NCBI GenBank assembly: GCA_052435735.1
Contig: JBQVNB010000012.1
Location: forward strand, 1-64,000
DNA length: 64,000 bases
Reading direction: 5' to 3'
Origin: Aliihoeflea sp052435735
GTDB taxonomy: Bacteria > Pseudomonadota > Alphaproteobacteria > Rhizobiales > Rhizobiaceae
The translations under genes and the position numbers were made by a program. The notes beneath the pieces are model-generated. The model was not told the origin of the DNA, searched no databases, and saw nothing but the letters and a program-made list of their open reading frames with translations. Numbering within the stretch: the stretch's first letter is position 1; every line of letters begins with the position of its first letter. Shown piece after piece: positions 24,770-32,731 of the stretch.

Positions 24770-26428
24770 CTAGCGGTCGGACGTCTCCCAGTTCGGATTG
24801 ATCCACGGCTCCTGGTTCGACGGGCTGAGCGGCTGGCGGCCGAGAATGTGGTCGGCTGCCTTCTCGCCGACCATGATCGAGGGGGCGTTGAGATTGCCGT
24901 TGGTGATGCGCGGGAAGATCGATGAATCGGCGACGCGCAGGCCGTCGACGCCAATGACGCGGCACTCGGGATCGACGACCGCATGTGGATCGTTGGCCCG
25001 GCCCATGCGGCAGGTCCCGCAGGGATGGTAGGCGCTTTCGGCATGGTCGCGGATGAAGGCGTCGAGTGCCTCGTCGCTGGTCACATCCGCGCCGGGCGAG
25101 ATTTCGCGGCCGCGAAATTCGTCGAAGGCGGCCTGGCCGAAGATCTCGCGTGTCAGGCGGATGCAGTGGCGGAAGTCCGTCCAGTCGTCGGGATGCGACA
25201 TGTAGTTGAAGCGGATCACCGGCTTGTCGGCGGGATCGGGAGAGCGCAGGGTCACCGAGCCGCGCGACTTGGAGCGCATCGGCCCGACATGCGCCTGGAA
25301 GCCGTGCGACTTCGCCGCCGCCTTGCCGTCGTAGCGGATCGCGACGGGGAGGAAGTGGTACTGGATGTCGGGATAGTCGACGCCGGCTTTGGAGCGCAGG
25401 AAGGCGGCGGCCTCGAAATGGTTCGACGCGCCAAGGCCGGACTTGAAGAACAGCCACTCGGCGCCGATCAACGCCTTGGAAAAGAGGTTGAGCTTGGAAT
25501 AGAGCGTGATCGGCTTGGTGGCTTCCTGCTGGATGTAGAGCTCCATGTGATCCTGCAGGTTCGCCCCGACGCCCGGCCGGTCGGCGATCACCTTGATGCC
25601 GTGCTGCGTAAGATGCGCGGCGGGGCCGATGCCCGACAGCATCAGGAGCTTGGGCGAGTTGATCGACGAGGCGGCGAGGATGACCTCGCGCTTCGCCCGG
25701 ACGAACTGGATCTGCCTGCGCGCCTCGAACTCGACGCCGGTGGCGCGCTGATTCTCGATGACAATGCGGCGCACGAAGCCATTGACGAGACTGACGTTCG
25801 GGCGCTTGAGGGCCGGGCGCAGATAGGCGTTTGCGGTAGACCAGCGGCGGCCGTGATGGATGGTCTGCTCCATCGCGCCGAAGCCTTCCTGCTTGGAGCC
25901 GTTATAGTCATCCGTCGTCTCGAAGCCCGCCTGCCGGCCCGCCTCGACGAAGGCGGCGTAGAGGGGATTGCGGCGGGGGCCGCGCTTGACGTGCATGGGT
26001 CCCTCGGTGCCGCGCCAGCCCTCCTCGCCGCCATGGGCGGTTTCCATGCGCTTGAAATAGGGAAGGACGTCGGCATAGGCCCAGCCGGCGGCGCCTTCGC
26101 CCGCCCAATGGTCGAAATCGCGCGCGTGGCCGCGCACATAGACCATGCCGTTGATCGAGGACGATCCGCCGAGCACCTTGCCGCGCGGCGTGGCGAGCTT
26201 GCGCCCGCCCAGATGCGTCTCCGCCTCGCTTTCGAAGCCCCAATCGTAGAGGCTCATATTCATCGGGAAGGAGAGGGCGGCCGGCATCTGGATGAAGGGG
26301 CCGATGTCGGTGCCGCCATATTCGATGACGATGACCGAATTCCTGCCGTCTTCCGACAGGCGGTAGGCCATGGCGGCGCCGGCGGACCCCGAACCGACGA
26401 TGACGTAATCGGCTTCAAGCATGGTCAT
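24770..26428 (-). CDS. betA: Choline dehydrogenase
   Basis: This 552-residue GMC oxidoreductase oxidises choline to betaine aldehyde with FAD, passing electrons to the respiratory chain at the membrane. The FAD dinucleotide motif is VGSGSAGAAM near residue 11, GMC signature 1 is GKVLGGSSSINGMVYVRG, and the active-site histidine region is HPCGTCRMG. The ATG at 26428 overlaps the betC stop (ATGA); the family start may also be the ATG six bases downstream. Substrate assignment rests on the bet context as well as homology. Confidence 0.94.
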   Translation of the reverse strand: MTMLEADYVIVGSGSAGAAMAYRLSEDGRNSVIVIEYGGTDIGPFIQMPAALSFPMNMSLYDWGFESEAETHLGGRKLATPRGKVLGGSSSINGMVYVRGHARDFDHWAGEGAAGWAYADVLPYFKRMETAHGGEEGWRGTEGPMHVKRGPRRNPLYAAFVEAGRQAGFETTDDYNGSKQEGFGAMEQTIHHGRRWSTANAYLRPALKRPNVSLVNGFVRRIVIENQRATGVEFEARRQIQFVRAKREVILAASSINSPKLLMLSGIGPAAHLTQHGIKVIADRPGVGANLQDHMELYIQQEATKPITLYSKLNLFSKALIGAEWLFFKSGLGASNHFEAAAFLRSKAGVDYPDIQYHFLPVAIRYDGKAAAKSHGFQAHVGPMRSKSRGSVTLRSPDPADKPVIRFNYMSHPDDWTDFRHCIRLTREIFGQAAFDEFRGREISPGADVTSDEALDAFIRDHAESAYHPCGTCRMGRANDPHAVVDPECRVIGVDGLRVADSSIFPRITNGNLNAPSIMVGEKAADHILGRQPLSPSNQEPWINPNWETSDR

Positions 26429-27945
26429 TCGCCTCGCGGAAAGCGCTGGCGGTCTTCCAGCACGTTCAAGTCCATGTGATTGCGCATGTAGCGCTCCGAT
26501 GCCTTTTGCAGCGGCTGGAATTCCCACGGATAGTAGGCGCCGTTGCGCAGCGCCGGGTAGACGACCCAGCGGCGCGCCTGGCTCTCGCGCACCTCCGCGT
26601 CGAAGCGCGCCATGTCCCAGCGGGCACGGACTTTCGCCATGAAGTCGGCGACGCGATCGGCGTGGGCGGGATCTGCGGCGAGGTTGGTGAGTTCGGCCGG
26701 ATCGGATTCAAGATCAAAGAGTTGCGGCGGGTCGATCTCGCAATGGACGAACTTGAAGCGGCCCTCGCGGATCGCGACCATGGGGGCGTAGGAGCCTTCG
26801 GCGGCGTATTCCATCAGCACCGGTTCGTGGCGCTCGATGCCGTCGATCATGGGCTTGAGCGAGGTGCCATCGGTCCATGGCTGAATGGCCGACATGTCGA
26901 TCCCGGCGAGGTCGCAGAGCGTCGGACAGATGTCGAGATTGGAGGTCGCCGTCGCATGATTCCCGGGCGCGATGCCCTTGCCGGCGATCATCAGCGGCAC
27001 GCGGGCGGAGCCTTCGAGGAAGGACATCTTGAACCAGAGGCCGCGCTCGCCGAGCATCTCGCCATGGTCGGAGCAGAACAGAACGATCGTGTCGTCCGCC
27101 ATGCGGGTGCGCTCGAGCGTGTCGAGGATCGCGCCGACATGGTCGTCGACATAGGAGATGTTGGCGAAATAGGCGCGGCGGGATTTCTCGATGTCGTCGT
27201 GGGTGATGTCGAAGGCGGGGTAGTCGCTGGCGTGGTAGAGGCGCTGGGAATGTGGGTCCTGCGCCTCGTAGGGAATGAAGCCGATTTCGGGCTTCAGGTG
27301 TGCGCAGTCCTCATAGAGGTCCCAATGCTTCTTGCGCGCGACGAAGGGGTCGTGCGGGTGGGTGAACGAGACGGTGAGGCACCAGGGGCGGCGGTCCGCG
27401 TCTTCGCTGAGGCGCGAAAGCTGATGGAGTTTCTGGACGGCATGGAAGGCGACTTCGTCGTCATATTCCATCTGATTGGTGATCTCGGCGACGCCGGCGC
27501 CGGTGACCGAGCCGAGATTGTGATACCACCAGTCGATCCGCTCGCCAGGCTTGCGATAGTCGGGTGTCCAGCCGAAATCGGCGGGATAGATGTCGGTCGT
27601 CAGCCGCTCCTCGAAGCCGTGCATCTGGTCAGGCCCGACGAAGTGCATCTTGCCCGACAGCGCGGTGTGGTAGCCGGCGCTGCGCAGATGATGCGCGAAG
27701 CTGGGAATCGCGGAGGGGAACTCGGCCGCGTTGTCGTAGACGCGGGTGCGCGAGGGCAGTTGCCCGCTCATGAACGCGGCGCGGCCGGGCGCGCAGAGCG
27801 GCGAGGCGGTGTAGTTGGCGGCAAAGCGCGCCGAGCGCGCGGCGAGCGCCTTCAGATGCGGCGCGTGGAGAAAGTCGGCCGGGCCGTCCGGAAACAGCGT
27901 TCCGGTCAACTGGTCGACCATGAGGATGAGGATGTTCGGCTTCAT
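26425..27945 (-). CDS. betC: Choline-sulfatase
   Basis: This 506-residue sulfatase hydrolyses choline-O-sulfate to choline and sulfate. The sulfatase signature CAPGRAAF has Cys51, which must be converted to formylglycine, and Arg55. The metal ligands include MVDQ near residue 10 and CSDHGEMLG. The C-terminal region typical of BetC (ARRWVVYPALRNGAYYPW) is present. It overlaps betI by one base (TAATG) and betA by four, so the three are translationally coupled. Confidence 0.95.
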   Translation of the reverse strand: MKPNILILMVDQLTGTLFPDGPADFLHAPHLKALAARSARFAANYTASPLCAPGRAAFMSGQLPSRTRVYDNAAEFPSAIPSFAHHLRSAGYHTALSGKMHFVGPDQMHGFEERLTTDIYPADFGWTPDYRKPGERIDWWYHNLGSVTGAGVAEITNQMEYDDEVAFHAVQKLHQLSRLSEDADRRPWCLTVSFTHPHDPFVARKKHWDLYEDCAHLKPEIGFIPYEAQDPHSQRLYHASDYPAFDITHDDIEKSRRAYFANISYVDDHVGAILDTLERTRMADDTIVLFCSDHGEMLGERGLWFKMSFLEGSARVPLMIAGKGIAPGNHATATSNLDICPTLCDLAGIDMSAIQPWTDGTSLKPMIDGIERHEPVLMEYAAEGSYAPMVAIREGRFKFVHCEIDPPQLFDLESDPAELTNLAADPAHADRVADFMAKVRARWDMARFDAEVRESQARRWVVYPALRNGAYYPWEFQPLQKASERYMRNHMDLNVLEDRQRFPRGE

Positions 27946-28532
27946 TAGGTGTCCCCCCGGACGGCATGAATTCTGAGGTCGAGATAGTCGTTCACCAAGG
28001 CGATGGCCGAGGCCGCGTCCGGCGCGCCGTCCTTCAGCGCGCGGCGGATGTAGAGCCCGTCGATCAGCGCGGCGATGCCTTCGGCGGTCTGCTCGGGCTC
28101 GGCCACGAGCGGGCGCAGGCCGCTCATCAGATTGGAATGCAGGCGCCGCGCGTAGATGCGCAGCAGCCGTCGCAGGCGTTCGGACCGCTGCGCTTCGACA
28201 TAGAAGGTGAGCCATGCGGCAACCGTCTCGGACGCGAACTGCTTGACGGAGAAATTGACGGCGATGATGGCGCGGACGCGTTGTTCGGGCGTCGTCGTTT
28301 CGCCAAGCGCGGCGCGGACATCGCGGCCGAGCTCGGCCAGGATGTGGCGCATGGTGGCGTGGAGGAGGTCGTCCTTGGCGCCGAAATAGTGATGCGCCAG
28401 CGCCGAAGAAACGCCGGCGCGCTTGGCGATCTGCGCCATCGTCACATCGAGCGAGCCGCGCTCGCCGATCGCACCGATCGCGGCGTCGATGAGCGCCTTG
28501 CGGCGAAGCGGTTCCATTCCAAGCTTTGGCAT
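27945..28532 (-). CDS. betI: Choline-responsive TetR repressor BetI
   Basis: This 195-residue TetR-family protein has the BetI-type helix-turn-helix MAQIAKRAGVSSALAHHYFG (about residues 31-50). BetI represses the bet genes and is released by choline. It is the first gene of the operon and lies 18 bases from a palindrome that fits a BetI operator. A formylglycine-generating enzyme needed by BetC is not in the window. Confidence 0.93.
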   Translation of the reverse strand: MPKLGMEPLRRKALIDAAIGAIGERGSLDVTMAQIAKRAGVSSALAHHYFGAKDDLLHATMRHILAELGRDVRAALGETTTPEQRVRAIIAVNFSVKQFASETVAAWLTFYVEAQRSERLRRLLRIYARRLHSNLMSGLRPLVAEPEQTAEGIAALIDGLYIRRALKDGAPDAASAIALVNDYLDLRIHAVRGDT

Positions 28533-28550
28533 GGACCCGATCTATCGTTT

Positions 28551-28564
28551 ATTGACTGGTCAAT
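28551..28564. promoter_or_regulatory. BetI operator candidate
   Basis: ATTGAC and GTCAAT form a perfect inverted repeat with a TG spacer, just upstream of betI and in the 140-base divergent region shared with the thiolase gene. TTGA/TCAA-containing dyads are typical of BetI sites in the family. Binding here would autoregulate betICA-x-B. Confidence 0.65.
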
Positions 28565-28672
28565 CAAGAACCGCAGCAAACCCGCTGTTCGTTCAGGCCT
28601 GAACAAATTTCAGGTTTCGGCGGCGGGTTGACGCATGGTAGGGTGCGCCACATCCCAAGGAGGCCAGAAAAC

Positions 28673-29839
28673 ATGACCGCATGCATTGTCGGCTGGGCGC
28701 ATTCCCAGTTCGGAAAACTGCCCGAAGAGACCGTCGAGAGCCTGATCGTCAAGGTTGCGGGCGACGCGCTCGCCCATGCCGGCATCGGGCCGGAAGACGT
28801 GGACGAGATCGTGCTCGGGCATTTCAATGCGGGCTTCTCGGCCCAGGATTTCACCGCCAGCCTCGTGCTGCAGGCCGACGACCGCCTGCGCTTCAAGCCG
28901 GCAACGCGCGTCGAGAACGCCTGCGCGACCGGCTCGGCTGCGGTGCGCCAGGGCATCCGCGCGATCGACGCCAATGCGGCGAAGATCGTGCTCGTCGTCG
29001 GCGTCGAGCAGATGACGACGACCAAGGGTCCCGATGTCGGCCGCAACCTTCTGAAGGCATCGTACCTTCCCGAGGAAGGCGACACGCCGGCGGGGTTCGC
29101 GGGCGTCTTCGGCGGTATCGCGCAGTCCTATTTCCAGCGCCACGGCGATCAGTCCGATGCGCTCGCCACCATTGCGGCGAAGAACCACAAGAACGGCGTC
29201 GACAATCCGTATGCGCAGATGCGTACCGATTTCGGCTTCGACTTCTGCCGCAACGAGAGCGAGAAGAACCCGTTCGTCGCAGGTCCCTTGAAGCGCACCG
29301 ACTGCTCGCTCGTCTCCGACGGCGCGGCCGCGATCGTGCTCGCCGACACGCAGACGGCGCTGCGCATGAAACGCGCCGTCGCCTTCCGCGCCAACGAGCA
29401 CGTGCAGGATTTCCTGCCGCTGTCGAAGCGCGACATCCTTTTGTTCGAGGGTGCCGAAGAAGCCTGGGCGCGGGCGCTGAAGAGTGCGGGCGTGAAGCTC
29501 GACGACCTCTCCTTCGTCGAGACGCATGACTGCTTCACCATCGCCGAGCTGATCGAATACGAGGCGATGGGGCTCGCCAAGCGCGGCGAGGGCGGCAAGA
29601 TCGCGCTCGAAGGCCAGACCAAGAAGAACGGCAGGCTGCCGGTGAACCCGTCGGGCGGGCTGAAGTCCAAGGGTCATCCGATCGGCGCGACGGGCGTTTC
29701 GATGCACGCGCTGTCGGCCATGCAGTTGACCGGCGAGGCGGGCGGCATCCAGGTGCCGAACGCCAAGCTTGCCGGCATCTTCAACATGGGCGGCGCAGCG
29801 GTCGCCAACTATGTCTCGATCCTCGAGCGCATCAAGTGA
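28673..29839 (+). CDS. Thiolase family protein (SCP-x/acetyl-CoA acetyltransferase type)
   Basis: This 388-residue thiolase has the nucleophilic cysteine in NACATGSAA (about residue 84) and the C-terminal HPIGATG motif with its catalytic histidine. The THDCFTIAELIEYEAMGL block marks the SCP2-thiolase-like subgroup rather than FadA or PhaA. AAGGAGG lies 9 bases before the ATG at 28673. The following SDR gene overlaps it by four bases (GTGA), so the two proteins probably act in one short-chain acyl-CoA or ketone pathway. Confidence 0.9.
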   Translation: MTACIVGWAHSQFGKLPEETVESLIVKVAGDALAHAGIGPEDVDEIVLGHFNAGFSAQDFTASLVLQADDRLRFKPATRVENACATGSAAVRQGIRAIDANAAKIVLVVGVEQMTTTKGPDVGRNLLKASYLPEEGDTPAGFAGVFGGIAQSYFQRHGDQSDALATIAAKNHKNGVDNPYAQMRTDFGFDFCRNESEKNPFVAGPLKRTDCSLVSDGAAAIVLADTQTALRMKRAVAFRANEHVQDFLPLSKRDILLFEGAEEAWARALKSAGVKLDDLSFVETHDCFTIAELIEYEAMGLAKRGEGGKIALEGQTKKNGRLPVNPSGGLKSKGHPIGATGVSMHALSAMQLTGEAGGIQVPNAKLAGIFNMGGAAVANYVSILERIK

Positions 29840-30507
29840 AACGGCCGGCCGTCGTCACGGGCGGGGCGACCGGCATCGGCTTTGCCGTTGCCGAACGCCT
29901 GCTGGACGACGGCTGGCCGGTCGCCATCATCGACGCCGACGCCGAGGCGATCTCGGAGGCTGAGGAGCGGCTGGGCGACGAGGACGCGATCTTCATTCGC
30001 GCCGATCTGACGGACGAGGAAGAGATGGAAGTGGCGTTTGACCAATGCGTCGACGCCTTCGGTCCGCTCGCCGCGCTGGTCAATGCGTCGAGCCACGCGC
30101 CGCTTGGCGGGCTCGACGAGACGACCGGGGAATTTCTGCGCGAAGTGCTGGAGGTGAACCTCGTCGCGGCGCTGACCGCCTGCCGGGCGGGGGTGGAGCG
30201 GCGCGGAGACGAACTGGCGATCGTCAATATATGCGGTGCGGCTGGGCACGGACGGCTCGCCTACGGCATCGCGCAGGCGGGGATACGCGCGCTGACCGAG
30301 GGGCTGGCGGTGGAGCTTGGGCCGAAGGGTGTCCGGGTGAACGGCGTGTGTGTAGGCGCCGGGGACCATGTCGAGACGCTGCCGCTGCGGCGCGTGGCGG
30401 ATGCGGATGAGGTTGCGGGGGCTGTGGCGTATTTGCTGTCGACCGATGCGAACTATGTCAGCGGGCATGTGCTGGTGGTCGATGGGGGGATGTCGAAGGC
30501 GGGGTGA
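29836..30507 (+). CDS. Atypical short-chain dehydrogenase/reductase
   Basis: This 223-residue protein has the SDR nucleotide-binding motif TGGATGIG (8-15) and a C-terminal VNGVCVG and DGGMSK. The active site is unusual: the catalytic serine position in NISS is replaced (NICG, residues 131-134), Tyr143 remains, and the lysine four residues later is Gln147. The segment between serine and tyrosine positions is also shorter than usual. It may be a non-catalytic or altered SDR. Start is GTG at 29836, coupled to the thiolase stop. Confidence 0.82.
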   Translation: MKRPAVVTGGATGIGFAVAERLLDDGWPVAIIDADAEAISEAEERLGDEDAIFIRADLTDEEEMEVAFDQCVDAFGPLAALVNASSHAPLGGLDETTGEFLREVLEVNLVAALTACRAGVERRGDELAIVNICGAAGHGRLAYGIAQAGIRALTEGLAVELGPKGVRVNGVCVGAGDHVETLPLRRVADADEVAGAVAYLLSTDANYVSGHVLVVDGGMSKAG

Positions 30508-30566
30508 GCGGTTGGTGCTGGCCTGCTTTTGAGAGCGAGCCGGGTGGAAGCGGGCGGATGGTTGAA

Positions 30567-30710
30567 GACCCCCACCCTTTATCCCTCCCCACAAGGGGAG
30601 GGATTCGCCAGCGTCGATCCCAACCCTCAAGCTTGGTGGCGAGCGGATGTGAGTGCGCGGCGTTCATGCCCCCCCCTTCCTCCTTGTGGGGAGCGGTGAG
30701 GGGTGGGGGT
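30567..30710. repeat. GC-rich composite palindrome, copy A
   Basis: Arms begin CCCCCACCCTTTATCCCTCC with an inner CTCCCCACAAGGGGAG hairpin and end in GGGGTGGGGG. It fills the space between two convergent genes (SDR and DUF3750). The design is shared with copies at 35900-36044 and 41015-41163. Confidence 0.7.
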
Positions 30711-30733
30711 AGGCAGCGCGGTGTCGTTCGCGG

Positions 30734-31471
30734 TCAGTAAACTGAGATCGTCCCGTAGCCCGGCACTTTCAAGCCAAGCCGCTTCAGATCCACGCCCGCC
30801 ACCAATCCCAGAAAATGAAACTCGATGCCGCTGGCCGCGCCGATGGTGACGCCGGCGTAGCCGGCGAGGGAGGCGCGGAAGTCGCGGCCGTCGGGGGTCA
30901 TGCCGAAGGTGCCGAGGCCGGGGGCGTAGTCGCGGCCGACGGCGTTTGGCGGCAGCCGGCCGCCGAAGCCGGGGACGGCGTCGAGGACGTTGGCGACGAA
31001 GCTGTTGGAGTTCGGGCCGGGCCAGATGCGGTAGCCGCCGGGCTGCGCATAGGGGTAGGCCGCGATCGCGGCGTCGAACTGCGGCAGCAGTGCCTCGGCT
31101 GCCTCGCCCTTCACGGAATGCACGACATAGGGCGGGTTGGAGTACCAGTAGCCGTCGGCGTCGCGGTGATTGCGGCGAATGGGCGAGCCCCAGCCGACCT
31201 TGTCGTAACGCTCGTAGGTCGTCTCGCCGGGGCGCTTCAGAACGATCCAGCTATGCACCGACAATGCGCCCTTGAGACCGCCAGTGCGGGCGGCGAGGAC
31301 GTAGATGCCGGCGTCGTCGGCGGCAGGCGGCGGCAGCAGGCCGGACGACGTCCAGGTCGCGCCGCGCCAGCTATCGGGCCGGTCCGTGATCGACCACCAG
31401 GCGAGCGTCGCGAGCGCCGGCAGGAGGAAGAAGACGAAGACGAGCATGGCGAGGCGCAGGGCGATGGTCAT
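30734..31471 (-). CDS. DUF3750 domain-containing membrane-anchored protein
   Basis: This 245-residue protein has an N-terminal membrane helix (LAMLVFVFFLLPALATLAWW) and an extracytoplasmic DUF3750 domain. Visible conserved features are VHSWIVLKRPG, the WGSPIRRNHRDADGYWYSNPP region and WPGPNSNSFVANV, which recall permuted papain-like folds with a His and Asn-Ser-Asn-Ser block. Function is unknown. The ATG at 31471 places the helix at the extreme N-terminus; the longer frame would put it inside. Confidence 0.85.
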   Translation of the reverse strand: MTIALRLAMLVFVFFLLPALATLAWWSITDRPDSWRGATWTSSGLLPPPAADDAGIYVLAARTGGLKGALSVHSWIVLKRPGETTYERYDKVGWGSPIRRNHRDADGYWYSNPPYVVHSVKGEAAEALLPQFDAAIAAYPYAQPGGYRIWPGPNSNSFVANVLDAVPGFGGRLPPNAVGRDYAPGLGTFGMTPDGRDFRASLAGYAGVTIGAASGIEFHFLGLVAGVDLKRLGLKVPGYGTISVY

Positions 31472-31541
31472 GAAGCGGTGCGCTTCCTTTCGGGCGGGCA
31501 AATCGGGTATGTGGCGGGCAGTTTGGTCTTGAGGGAAGATA

Positions 31542-32543
31542 ATGGCGAATCCGGTTCTGGTCGAAGTCACCCGCGGAAATGTGATCGAAAGCCGCCATCG
31601 CGGCGCGCTGACGGTGTTCGACGGCGACGGCGGTGAGGTGCTGTCGATCGGCGACGTGGCGCGGCCGGTCTTTCCGCGCTCGGCGGTGAAGTCGATCCAG
31701 GCGCTGCCGCTTGTCGAAAGCGGGGCGGCGGATGCCTATGGGTTCTCGGACGCCGACCTGGCGCTCGCCTGCGCCTCCCATGCCGGCGAAACGCGGCACG
31801 CCGACCGCGCGGCCTCGATGCTGGCGCGGGCGGGGCTCGATTTCGGCGCGCTCGAATGCGGCGCGCATTGGCCGACGCGGCAGGACGCGCTGATCGAACT
31901 GGCACGCTCCGGCGCGTCGCCGACGGCGCTGCACAACAATTGCTCGGGCAAGCATTCGGGGTTCGTCTGCACCTGCCGGCATCTGGGCATCGACCATCGC
32001 GGCTATGTGAAGGCCGGGCACCGATCGCAGGAAATGGTGCGCGAGGCGATGGAGGCGGTTACGGGGGCGGCGCATTCGACGGATGCGTACGGCATCGACG
32101 GCTGCTCGATCCCGACCTACGCGGTTCCGCTTGCCGACCTGGCGCGCGGCTTTGCGAAGATGGCGACGGGGCGGGGACTGGGAGAGCGACGCGCGGCAGC
32201 GGCGAAGCGGCTGATCGCGGCGTGCATGGCCGAACCGTTCTACGTGTCCGGCACGGAGCGGATGGATACGCGGCTGATGATGGCGGGCGCGGGGCGGATC
32301 TTCGTCAAGGTCGGTGCAGAGGGTGTCTATTGCGGGGCGCTGCCGGAACTGGGGCTAGGGTTTGCGCTGAAATGCGATGATGGCGCGGTGCGGGCGGCGG
32401 AGACGATGGTTGCCGCGCTGATCGCGCGGTTGGTGAGGGATGAGTTGGGGGACCGGGTCGCGGAGATGGCGCGGCCGGTGATGACGAACTGGAACGGGAT
32501 CGAGGTGGGGATGGTTCGGCCGGTGGGGGAGTTGCTGGGTTGA
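31542..32543 (+). CDS. Class 3 (rhizobial-type) L-asparaginase
   Basis: This 333-residue protein belongs to the Asparaginase_II family, known from Rhizobium etli ReAIV/ReAV, which hydrolyses asparagine to aspartate and ammonia. The signature residues are all present with a one-residue shift from ReAV: the SxxK pair Ser47-Lys50 (RSAVKS), and the zinc-site set Cys134 and Lys137 (NNCSGKH) plus Cys188 (DGCSIP). It is unrelated to the EcAI/EcAII fold. It is divergent from DUF3750 with a 70-base gap. Confidence 0.92.
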   Translation: MANPVLVEVTRGNVIESRHRGALTVFDGDGGEVLSIGDVARPVFPRSAVKSIQALPLVESGAADAYGFSDADLALACASHAGETRHADRAASMLARAGLDFGALECGAHWPTRQDALIELARSGASPTALHNNCSGKHSGFVCTCRHLGIDHRGYVKAGHRSQEMVREAMEAVTGAAHSTDAYGIDGCSIPTYAVPLADLARGFAKMATGRGLGERRAAAAKRLIAACMAEPFYVSGTERMDTRLMMAGAGRIFVKVGAEGVYCGALPELGLGFALKCDDGAVRAAETMVAALIARLVRDELGDRVAEMARPVMTNWNGIEVGMVRPVGELLG

Positions 32544-32563
32544 ATTGAACGCTCGAGCTCTAC

Positions 32564-32683
32564 GGCGCCCCCCTCTGTCCTGCCGGACATCTCCCCCGCA
32601 AGGGGGGAGATCACGCGGTGTCGGCGACGAGCTTAATCTCCCCACCTGCGGGGGAGATGTCCGGCAGGACAGAGGGGGGCGCC
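32564..32683. repeat. Perfect 37-bp inverted repeat
   Basis: The left arm at 32564-32600 and right arm at 32647-32683 are exact reverse complements over 37 bases, starting GGCGCCCCCCTCTGTCCTGC. The 46-base centre has its own weaker pairing. It lies between convergent asparaginase and methylmalonyl-CoA-mutase-like genes. Arm identity suggests recent mobility or gene conversion, as in MITE-like elements. Confidence 0.85.
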
Positions 32684-32731
32684 ATCGAGCGCGGACGCTG
32701 ATGAGGTTCGGAAGGCGACAGCGCCTGCAAG

